A stretch of 64,000 bases of DNA from Sipunculus nudus (taxonomy: Eukaryota > Annelida > Sipuncula > Golfingiida > Sipunculidae). The stretch spans positions 7,477,676 to 7,541,675 of the forward strand of contig CM049311.1 in NCBI GenBank assembly GCA_026874595.1, written 5' to 3'. The translations under genes and the position numbers were made by a program. Shown in pieces: positions 14,501-26,500 of the stretch. The notes under the pieces are model-generated. The model searched no databases. It was not told the DNA's origin and saw only the letters and a list, made by a program, of their open reading frames with translations. Position 1 is the stretch's first letter; every line of letters starts with the position of its first letter.

Positions 14501-17500
14501 ATAACATTGAGTCAAATTAATTGTGAAGCAATAATAAAAACGATCAACCAAGATGAAACTGGAAAACACTCTTTGGAACAATAGTAAACAAAACTTTATG
14601 TTCAGACCATGTAGCCTCTGTTGTTGAAGTTGTAGCATCAGGGAAGTTAGAAAACACCAGATCAATAAGACTTCCATGATCAGTTGTCTTTTCTGTTAAA
14701 AGTTGTTGAGAGTGTAAAACATGTGAAAGATCATTCAAGGCATATATATTGATTTGTTTACTAACATCTATATTAAAATCTCCTATTACTAACAATGGTT
14801 CTTGGATATCAACATGTGTCATTAGCTGGACAAGCTTTGACCTAAAGTCAGACAGTTTTGACTGGGGGGGATCTGTACACACTAATCACTCTTCTTGTAG
14901 ATAAAAGCTCTGTCTCTTACTATAAAGACCTACCCAGTATATGTAAATGCTCAACAGAATATTAGGCATCAAAATTATAATACATTTACAAAACTTAAGT
15001 TGGGCTTCAGGTGCTAAAGTAATTTAATATTTAAGTTAAGAGCATGTATAAACTAACTGAAAAAATACATGAAACTCTCAAATATTTATTTTAAAAAAGT
15101 ACTTTTAAGGAGATTTGCATTGGACTTGGAATCACACTTACATGTAATCAGCATCTAAGTGTTTTGGACTACATTAATTTAGCTTGAAGGGGGTGGTCTT
15201 GGACTCAAACTCAAGGTTTTGGACTTAGACTCAAGTGGCCAAGACTCAGACATGCATTGGGACACAGATGCTTTGGACTGGACTACATGATTGATTTAGA
15301 CATCATTTTTATAGGGAAACAGTTGTATGCATTAGTATGAAATTCAGGTGAAAGTGAAAGTACTTTGGGTAAATATGAAATTTGATGGCGGCATACAAAT
15401 ACTCCTGGGAAAATATAAATAATGCATCCATACAATTTACCTGTAAAATGACAAATAGCAACTAAAAAACTGTCTTCTAAGGAATGCAAGCCTCAGCCAT
15501 ACGTGTATGTGGGAGGGGGAGGGTCCCTGATGTTGAGTTGCTTTCCTTCTTAGGCCATGCATGCATACTATTTTGACCAAGCTGAAGACTCTGCATTCAG
15601 ACATGTCTGAGGAAATGGACATATAGACAACAAACAGACAGATGGACAGACACAATGATAAGACCACAGTCACCAGTTTTCCAACTCGCAAATATCAGCA
15701 ACAAACATGAACTGGGATAAATGCATACCATGGCCAAGGTGATAACAGTACATTCAGAGAGCTGCCACATTAAGTCAGCCTTTACATTGAGAGAATCCTG
15801 TTCAGGTTATGATAGGCTGTGCTATAATGAAAATGAAATAAAGTTAAATTTACCAGATACAAAGTATACACTTTAGTTAATGGGGAAAATGCAAGGATTA
15901 AGCATGACAGTGTGAATGAAAGTGAGCTGAGGAACATTCATCAGTGTGAAAATTTCATGTATCATGTAAATAAGATTCTAGTACAAGATTTTTGGAAGAG
16001 AAGCAGGTAAGATATTTGACCTGACATGTAGATTTGTTGTATTTTGTGTCAGTTTTTCCCTCAAATTCCTGTGGGTGTAACAGAGAAAAATCAATTGTAG
16101 GACTCTGTGTTATTAACAACCAATCATGCTTAAGTCCAATAACTTCTGACTGACTCAAAAAGGGTATAACATAAAACAAGGATTATTATTCATATTAAAA
16201 GTCATACAAGGATCTATTCCATGGTACTTTTTTCAGGCAGATGGAAAATGTGTCTTCCTTTCTGCTGCCAGACTGAGTGACATGAATGTAATGTATAAGA
16301 CAGTGGAACCTTTGCAACAATATATATGTACACACACACATATATATATAATTATACAAATATAGAGGAATTAAGTTTTGTCAGAGATTTTTACTACTAT
16401 TATTGAAATTCAATCAGACAGCCTTACCTAGTGAGGGCAAAATCATGTTGCATGAATTAAACTACGTAGTAGCAAAAATGTCTGACAAAACTGGATTCCT
16501 CTTAATTTGTATAATTATAAAGCTCCGGTGTAAGACCATAGAGTACCCTAGTAGTAGTTTATTGCAGGAAACCTGTAGATTAATTTATATATTAATATAT
16601 ATATATATATATATATATATAATCTTGCAGATTTGGAGTATTTAATGATTTCTTTATAAACTAGGTGGACTTATTTTGTAGAAGATAAAGAATATTAAAT
16701 TAAAAAAAGCCAACAGCTTATCCTTTAATTTTTTAAATCAAATTAAAATCTTCCTAACATGGACACTTTTACTGCATTTATGCTCCACCTGCAAATTTTA
16801 CAAGATAATAATTACTTACAAACACTGCTTGTATGCGTTCCTGGATGAAGCTGGAGCTGGAATCCAGCTGGTCATAATCAAAGCTCAGGTTAATGTGTTC
16901 AAGAATAGGGTACTGGCCCTCAACATCAACAAACAAATCTGAAAAAAAAGGAGCATGTTTACATTACAAGTTGTATGTCGTGATGATATTTGACTTGCAA
17001 CAATTGGGTTTCAGTCATGGCTAAGCATGTGAATTAAATCTTTGTGAAGATCTAATAATGGCAGGGAAATGTGACAGAGAAATACTTTGAGGGCAGTTCT
17101 AAGACAAGAACCTATCTTTGAAGAGTTCATCAATGCAAATTGGCCCAAAGCAGCAGAAAACCTAGCAAATAATGCAGCAATAATCAAAATATTATTGTCA
17201 GATTTATATATAGGTGATATTGGACTGGCCTATTTAAGTAAATTAGGTTAATTTCTATCATGTTGCTTTCTTTTTCTTTTTTTTTCCTGGTGCAATGGGT
17301 AACACTCTAGCCCACTCGACTGGGGTCAATCACACAGTTCATGTACGAGGTCCTATTTTTTGCTTACTTTCAATAATAGATGAAATGTAGACCATGAGTA
17401 GCATCCAATGGTAATGGATGGGGGGGGATGTATCTATATCTCTTCTTTGGATCATTTCATGACTATTAATTTTATTTTGAACAATTATGGGCATACTGGC

Positions 17501-20500
17501 TAAAACAGCTGTCATTTATTTAATTGTTTTATCGGAAATGACTATATGTGGTTACCCTGAAATTCTGATATCCATGGAATGGTAATTAAATGTTATTAAG
17601 GTAACCACACATCCTTAAGTACAGAGCAGATCTGGCTGAGGGATGTCTAATCGGTATATAAAGACTTGCAGTTCCAACATGGACAGAAAATCTAAGAGCT
17701 AAGAGACAGCACATCTGAACCATGAGCTGCCCCCTACAATTGTTCTGTTATGTATCTGTTAAGCTATGATGCTCAACCAAAAGGTCTAAGTTAATTCTAC
17801 AATCAGAGTTTGTAACCTAAGAGTTCAGCAGGAACCTGTAACAATGTGCATGCATCCAACTGGTATATGTAACTATCTGTCTCATCAATTGTGAAGCAGT
17901 AAATTTTATGTTCAACAGAATAAACCATGTGTTAAAGTTACAATGACTTCCTCTATAAAGTAATCAGATAAGTACACCTTTTCTTATGCGATACATACTA
18001 GTATCCTAATTGTACATACTGATCATGAGCCTGCAGTATTCCGCTCTCAGATCATACGGAAGGTTCTTATTTTTCAAACAGATGTATGCCTCCTCCCAGC
18101 TTAGATACTTCAGGGACTTGGTAATGACATCAATGGCAAAGCTGTTACGGCCCTGAATAATGAAAAACAAGCAAATTTGAGGAATTTAAGTCCTCCACTT
18201 TAGCTTCATGTTGTCTTTAATGCTTACTTGATCAATATGTTTCAGTTTTCATGGTGCCCTGAAGATGTCTCCATGGGTCATAATTTTGGTTGCTAAATAG
18301 GAAAAAAAAATTTTATTTTTGTTTTGGAGCTGGAGAGAATAAATTTTCAGACAGACACTCCAAACCAATCCCAAACAATGTAAGCATGATCAAGAGCAAT
18401 CAGTATTCCAAATTTGAATGAAATTGGATAACATTTAGAAACAAAAACCTGCAACAAGGCAGACAGACAAACCCAAATCAATGCCCCATATTCATAGAAG
18501 TGGAGGACAATAAAAATAATGCTCCAAATGGAAACTTACAGAAATTTAAAACATTTATCATGGTAAAACAATTATGAAATGGTATAATCACTTGCATCAA
18601 AAACACTTGATAATTTCTCTATTCTCTGCCTCAGACTAACATATATTTTTGGCATGTTTAAGAATCAAAATATAAAAGTAATACATATTAATTTTACATA
18701 TAAATACATTACCAACATTAAAAACATATAAATGTGCAATAATTGTCCCATACTGTGGGGATATAATTTATCAAGATGAATCTTTATCCACCACCCACCC
18801 CCCACCCCCACCCTCCCCCCACCCCCCCACCCCCCCCCCACCCAACTAAACCCAGCCCCAAAACCACCAAAAATACCAGTGTTTTCAGTACCGATGATGA
18901 AACACTACAAAATACCAACCAAATTAAAATTTTGAAGCCCAAAAGTGACACCACTTGATAAACAATCATCTGTTGAATATATCTAAGCACTACTGTTTCA
19001 TAATTATATGAAATAAAGTTAAATGAGTGTTTCATGTTGCAGTTGCTACTTCACTGGCATCCATGACAGCCATTTATGCCAGATGTGATGCTGCCCCCAG
19101 GTGGTCAAATCAAAATCAAGTTAAACAGCTTAAACAGTGTGCCAGTTTTACATTTACTTTTATTTTACAAAGTATTTGCACAATACCGCTTTGACATGTT
19201 CAACAGATGATTATTTACTAATTCATGCTAGTTTTAGCTTGAAATTTGAATTTAACTGAGTATTTTGTGGTATTTCATCACAGGTACCTAAAACACTAGT
19301 GTTTTGGGTGTTTCAAAAGGCCCAGTGAACCTGTTCCCAAAACTGACAAATTATTAATCATTTAATTTTTTTAAATTGAAAATTTTACTTGTCTTCTAGA
19401 CTACCCTGAAACTTGCTATAAAAAGAACTTACGTGACACAAATTTCCAAACAGATCCAGTTGACGTTTCAGAAATTTGATATTTTCACTGGCATCAGCTC
19501 CTTCAGTGTTCTGTAATGCATGTACATAATAACAAGTAATGAAATAATGCATAAAAATTAATGTCAGCAATATACTTTCTGGTATTATTCATTCATTTTT
19601 TTATATTTTTCCCTTGTATTACCCTCAGCAAAACATCAAGTGTGACCCAAGGGTCTGTGCAGGTACCTTGCCTAAGGTTTTACCTTAACAAAGACATCCA
19701 GTGTGACTCATGGGGCAGACTGGCCCAGTCCATGAATTAGTTAAGACTTAATTGTTGCTTCTGACAGAGAAATCAAACGTACTCATGTTTTATGGCACTT
19801 AGTATCAGTACTGCCATCTTGCATCAAACTCATGTAACTAATATCCACTATCTGACCCTCTGATTTCATGGACTGGTAATCTTGGCCAGTTCCCGGACGG
19901 TCAGTGCCACACAACACAGCCTCGCTGAACTAAGGTCTTTTCCAGTGACGTCAGCAGTGGTCTATCCCAGAATCTTTTTCAAAACGAACCTGGCTCATTC
20001 AGTCATCGCCTGTTCTGGGCTTCCAATTGGCTACTAATATTCCCATTTAATTTTTCTTAATAGTTTCAGGCCGTCCCTTATGTTGAGTTCAGCGAGACTT
20101 TAAAACACTATAACCCTCAGCCTCAGTATTACGTTTATGGGACCAACACTCTTGAAAGTACGCCTGTTTAAACATATTGAAGGCCTAACAAACTCTGGCT
20201 CAACCAAACAGCCCGAAATATTCAGGTGCCACGCAACAAGTGAAGTCAAAATGTACCGGCTGACTGAAACGATCACGCTTCTCGAGTCGCAATTTGACAG
20301 TTAATACACGGGTTCAGACAAATGCTGCCAGCCGCTCTTGTCACCTTGGCAGAAGGATTTTACTGGACCTGTCGGTACAAAATTGTTGCGAAGGTGTCTA
20401 CAATATGCACTTACATTTGGTCCATGGACCAAATATTCATTCAGCAGAGATATATCATAGGATATGAGGTCCATGTGTGGACTACCTGAATACATGATTT

Positions 20501-23500
20501 CAGTGCGAATGTTACCAAGCGGGTTGAGCTGTGGGACCGCTGTTGGCGTCCTCATAGCATCGATGCCACTCACATGAGGCGTGATGGTCTGATATGCAAA
20601 TACAGAGGAATCAACGGGTCCTCAAAGAGCCTTGTGATGCCTTAATATGCAAATATCAGGGATTCACCATACGCACTTTACAGGGCTTCAGTGATAAGAG
20701 CTGGCACTGAGTTAAGTCTATCGGTACATGGAATCACGTTTTATTTTAAGCATTTTATTAGTAAACGCAAATATACTAAAGCCTAGGCAGGGCTACTCAT
20801 GGGGCTGTGGTGTCTTGCTCAGTGTGGTTCTTACCTAAACAAAGACATCCAGTGTGACCCATGGGGCTGCGGTTTCTTGCCCAGTGTGGTTCTTTATTAC
20901 CTAAACAAAGACATCCAGTGGGACACATTGGGCTGTGATGTCTTGCTCAGTGCGATACTTACTAAACAAAGATATCCAGTGTGACCCATGGGGCTGTGGT
21001 GTCTTGCTCAGTGTGGTTCCTACCTAAACAAAGACATCCAGTGTGACACATGGGGCTCAGTGGTGTCTTGCTCAGTGTGATTCTCACCTGTCAAAGATAT
21101 CCAATGTGACTCAAGGGCTGTGCATGTTGTCTTGCTCAGTGTGGTTCTTACCTTAACAAAGACATCCTGTGTAACAAATGTGTCTGTGGTGTCTTGCTCA
21201 GTGTGGTTCTTACCTTAACAAAGACATCCAGTGTAACAAATGTGTCTGTGGTGTCTTGCTCAGTGTGGTTCTTACCTTGTCAAAGACATCCAGTGTGACT
21301 CATGGGGCTGTGGTGTTTTGCTCAGTGTGGTTCTTAGCAACACAAAGACATGCAGTCTGACCCATGGGTCTGTGACCATGTCTTGCTCAGTGTAATCCTT
21401 CATCTTGTCTTACCTTAACAAAATCATGGAGTGGAACCCATGGGCCTGTAGTGTCTTTCATTGACACATATACATTGTTATCATCCTTGTCGATGGCTGT
21501 TCCTATCTCTGTGTAGAATACACCACCCTGAAAATATGTACAGGAACATAAGGGTAGGTACACAATGATTCATATGAACAAGCAATAAAATAAAAATTCT
21601 CTAACCAGATTGGCATGTTATATGTGTATCAGCATGTGTGTGTGCCATTGAGGACAATGTTTCTAGTTCTTGATACACAGCCTTGAACATTATGAGTCTG
21701 AAATTCAAGGGTTACATGATTGTTTTGGAAAAAACATCGAACTAACCTGAATCAAACAATGTACACTGTGGTATGAACCATCTCTCATAAGAGAACACTT
21801 GAAATTTGTATACAGACTATATAACTTACCTGTCTGGAACATAGCCACTTTTCTGTAATATATGTCTGGTTTTCTGTCTCAGCAACTCCATCACACACAC
21901 ACAGAACACCAAGCAAATCAAGGTAGCGGTAGTCCTGTTATTATATAATTTATTTAAAGCTGTTTGGTTAAGCATATCATACATACATTCATTAAAAAGA
22001 TGCAATAATAGTAATGACTCATGTTAGGAGTAAAGCATTTTTTTATTATAAACACAATCAAATTTGTGTATCAAATTTGAGGATAAAATATATTTAAATA
22101 ATTATGGGGTCCATAAAAATTTTCTATTTTAGCTTATTAGGCCTTGAAGGTGAATGTTTAGGTCACTGGTTTTCAAACTTGTCCAAGATATTGGTAGAAA
22201 GATTCAATTTTGAAATTTGATGAAAAAATTTCAAATGGTTCAAAAGTTATCACGTTCAGAATAAATGATATGGACAACAACAAACACAGTGAATGACAGA
22301 CCAAACACGATATGTGTCCCCCATGTGAGCTGGGGAGACATCATAAAACAGATATTTTATAAGCTAAAGATATGTTGATATAATAAAATAATTGTATATA
22401 TTACTTGAATGAATGCACTGATTTGTTCACTGCATCATACCACAAAATGAAACAATGTCTCTTTCCTCTGAGCTATAGTACTTTTTTAAGTAGAATGTTA
22501 TGCATCTGTGTTTATTACCTTGTACTGTCTGACCAAGCCGACAAATTCATCAATGTCTTCATTTGTGATGTTGCTGACAATCTTCCAGTTGTCCCTGATC
22601 AGTTCTGTGATCATGGTCACCGCCTTGAGCCGGATACTCATCTGAATGAAGAATTATCAAATGTGTTCCAAGGTGACCTAAACTTTAACATTTGTTTGAT
22701 CACTGGGAATTTCTAAAAACAGACCCCATACACTTTCTCATGAGCAAGCTGCAGTTATTTCAAGGACAGGTCTCATTTTTATTTACTTAATTTAAATAGA
22801 TTTTATTCACAGTTCAGTCAACATTGACTACCTTTTCCATTATTTAACACTGGATGTCACTAGAAACCCTATCAAAAAGGAAATAACAGTAGGGTTATTT
22901 GAAGGCTTTAAAACAGCCATACTGTAATATTTTTCAGTTTGAGAAATGTTGCTTTGTTTAAAAATGCAAGACTCAGTTCTAAACTGAGCTGGGATTTTAA
23001 ATGTTATAAAATTATCATTTTGAATGTAAACCTTTCCAAGAGTTTCAGAGACCTGCATGACCCCCTGTAGATATGAACAGAATAACACTTTTATTATGAT
23101 TTTACAGACTTATTATAAAATAGCAAGTAAATGCATTCCTAAAATATTCAAAATTTACTTCCAGGCTACTAAGATAAAGAACCCCTTAGATAGTTATTGC
23201 AATGAATTGTGATCACAACTTCACTGGTTCAAGCTGACTAATAGCAGTACAGAAATAAAGCATTAATTAATTAGCTTGGGTTCTGTCTTCCCAAAAACTT
23301 CATATAACACATTTACCTAAACCATATGGCAAGACAATATAATAAGTTCTCATTATTGGATATTTTAAGCCATGAGATGGCCAAAACAACTAAAATTTTA
23401 GAATTTATCACTAGATTATAGCAATCCCAATTTTATTTTTTTTAAATTTCAATTTCAAAGTTGAATAAATTATAAGTTTTGAAATGATGAGAATCAAATT

Positions 23501-26500
23501 CATATTTTTTCACACAGCCTACTTAAACTTGACCCTTCAGGTGTCCAGTCCTCCCAGGATTTTTCTTTTAGTAAGTTTTACTCAACCTTTTCTGGCACAA
23601 ATAAAAATAACGTTTTTGTTGACAGGTTACAGCATGCCTTGCTGAATTTTGTCAGCCAAAGTCAGGCTTTAGAGTAGAATTCAAATTCTTTTCAAGGAAA
23701 TTTTCAAGGATGGTTAAGCATGTGAGGACATGTCAAATATCCGAACACCATTTATCCAAAAAGTCGTTCATCAGAAATAAAAAATGGAGAACCAAAATTC
23801 TGACCATTTATCCAAAAATGACAAAAAATATCAAATAACTAGATGTGTCAGAACGACACAAATAACCCTGCCTGGGGCAAATTAGAAACATTTGTTAAAT
23901 TTTGTAAAAAATGTTTATGTTCAGGAGGTGACGTATGCTCAAAAGTAGGTCAACAAGGGCAAAATGCAAACTCGATCTGTAACGGGTCATTATCAAGCAA
24001 CACACCAAAAATCAGGCCAGTATCTGCAGGCATTGTGAAAAAAAGTCCATGCATGTGCATTTTTCATAAAAATTTGTGTCTTTCATGAAATTTTCTATGT
24101 TCCGGATCTGTCATATGTTTAAAAATGGGTCAACTGGGTCGAAGGGCAAACTCGATCTGTCAGTGGTCATTATCTGCCCACACACCAAAAAACAGACCAA
24201 TTTCTGCAGGCATTGTGAAAAAAAGTCCGTACATGTGTATTTGTCATGAAAATTTATATTTTTCATGAAATTTCCTATGTTCAGGAGCCATAAAATGGTC
24301 AAAAGTAGGTCAACTGGGACGTCATGGGAACTCGATCTGTAACTGGTCATTACCGGCACACACATTAAAAATCAGGCCAATATCTGCAGGCATTGAGAAA
24401 AAAAGTTCGTACATATGTATTTGTCATGAAAATTTCTATATTTCATGAAATTTTTCTTAGTTTAGGAGCCTTAAAACGGTCAAATTAGGTTAACCTGGAC
24501 GAAATGCAAACTTGATCTGTAACTGGTCATTATCTGCCAACATACCAAAAATCAGGCCAATATCTGCAGGCATTGCAAAAAAAGTCCGTACATGTGTATT
24601 TGTCATGAAAATGTCTATTTTTTATGAAATTTTCTAAGTTAAGGAGCCGTAAAACGGTCAAAAGTAGATCAACCGGGACGAAACGCAAACTCGATCTGTA
24701 ACTGGTCATTATCTGCCAAGTATGTACACTGAACAGGGATGAGGCCAGTTACTTGTACCTGTATCTAGGTACACAATTCACAGTCAGTATGTGAATTACA
24801 GGTGTACCAAGATACTGGAAATGGGCATCAGGTTTGGTCAAGTAAGGTACTGGGCTGTCATCCCTGACAGGGCTATTACCTAGACCAGGCAGAGGTAATT
24901 TACTAAGCTTTCAACCCTTTGAACTTGAGTGGACTTGGGCTAGGAGCATGCTGGCCTAGCTACCTCAAGCCTCTACACTGGAAGTTCATAGTAGCATTAT
25001 CAGATATAAAGGGTACAGAGCAAATGATATGGAAAGCGTTGCTTGCGCCATGTAGATACCTGTTGTCTAGTATGTATAAAGAACATTTGTGTAGGATAAA
25101 CTGTAGAAGTAAAGAGGGTCTGACTGATGGAGATGTACATACACATGACAGAATAAACACATTAATATTAATTTAATATGAATAATGTAAAAAAAGTCAA
25201 AAAGTGTAAATAAGATTGTTAGTGTGCATGTGTTACGTGGGTCCAAATCAATCACTATTGAAATAATGGGACATTTTTCCAAATGGATAAAGGACAAAAA
25301 CAACATTAATTAATGTATACTGCATGTATTCATAAAAAGTATTTATGAATGTGAATACTTCTGCAATGTATTCGAATACGAATACGAATTATGAAAATAC
25401 CTGGATTCGAATACAATGAATACGAATACCCCATGTCTGCTACCGACACACCAAAAATCAGGCCAATATCTGCAGGCATTGCAAAAAGAGTCCGTACAAC
25501 TGTTTGATTTTGGAATGACAGAAGGACGGAAGGACGAACATGGGTAAAACTATATGCCCCAGCCACTTTGTGGCTGGGGCATAAAAAACGGTATAAAAGA
25601 TTGTCTGATTCAAAACAAAAGTAGCCCCAAGTGGTGATACATATTACCGACTGATTAATGCTGAGCTTAGGCAGTAGGTGTGAAAACACCGCCACGCCAG
25701 CCTGGGTTGTCCTCGCTTTATCAGAATGCCGAGGCCGGGGTAATTAACCTGTACAGACAAAATCTTACAACAGGTGTGATAAAATCAGCCTCGCCGATCC
25801 GTGTAGTCCTCGGCTCAGCTTGATTAGGGTATATTTAAAGGAAAGCTTTGATCTTTGTTCCGGTAGTCACCCAGGCCTTAAGTAAAAAGGTGGGCATTAG
25901 TTAAATTTATATGCGCCTCCTTTATTTACTCACAAAGTCTATTGGCCAGATTATTTCTACCCAATATATGGGAATTTTGATGAGCTAGAATCACTGCTTG
26001 CAACTGCAGTTGAGGAAGTCTGAGCTTTTTATAAACCATGCTCCAAAGCTGAATAAACCATTGTGATAGTGAATGTCAACACGATTTCCTGCTCATCCTG
26101 ATTATTCTCCATATGAATTTTAAAATACTGTTAACTCTTACTCGTCAATGGAGTCACGTAAGTGCCATGTCCTGTCAGTTGATGACAAGTTGTAGATCCT
26201 TGTTAGACTTTACACGGGTACCAAGCAAACTGACCTTGCCAGAGAATTCAATGTCGAATGATCTACGATCAGTGACATTTACATTTTGTTTCATTTAGTT
26301 GAAATAAAAATGTGTACATAAACTTGTTTACTTGTGCATTCAACCAATCCTCTCACTTGTCATTTCAATAAAATACATGTGTATATGTATAAAGGTTCCC
26401 GTTCTTAACCTATCTACCGAGAGATGGCAGCATTTTGAAGGGTCATGGCAGGTCATTCTCGATATCATGGCAGCAACGCATGACATAATGTAGGTACGAT

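Larger units (their letters stand above)
13190..16819 (-). other. ITPR-like intron 24
   Basis: Contains a broken endonuclease-domain fragment (14544-14930), a fragment related to the 45.8-46.3 kb MITE (about 15115-15290, repeated GGACTTGGACTC-like words), a head fragment of the GGAATGCAAGCCTC repeat (15479-15505) and TA-dinucleotide tracts (16318-16350, 16590-16621). The remainder is AT-rich and unassigned. Confidence 0.7.

Noticed and set aside
17285-17365. Possible tRNA-derived SINE head (GGGTAACACTCTAGCCCACT... GGGGTCAATCA)
   Set aside because: The A-box and B-box spacing and sequence are too poor, and no poly-A or second copy was seen.
18776-19035. Pro-rich and Gly-rich frames
   Set aside because: Translation of the C-rich low-complexity tract.
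20799-21360. Frames with repeated 'GLWCLAQCGSYLNKDIQ' peptide
   Set aside because: Plus-strand translation of the minisatellite; the meaningful strand is minus, where units copy exon 20.
23971-24700. CRISPR-like regular repeats
   Set aside because: The whole 180-bp unit repeats, including the 'spacers', and the host is an intron-bearing animal; it is a tandem repeat core of a mobile element.
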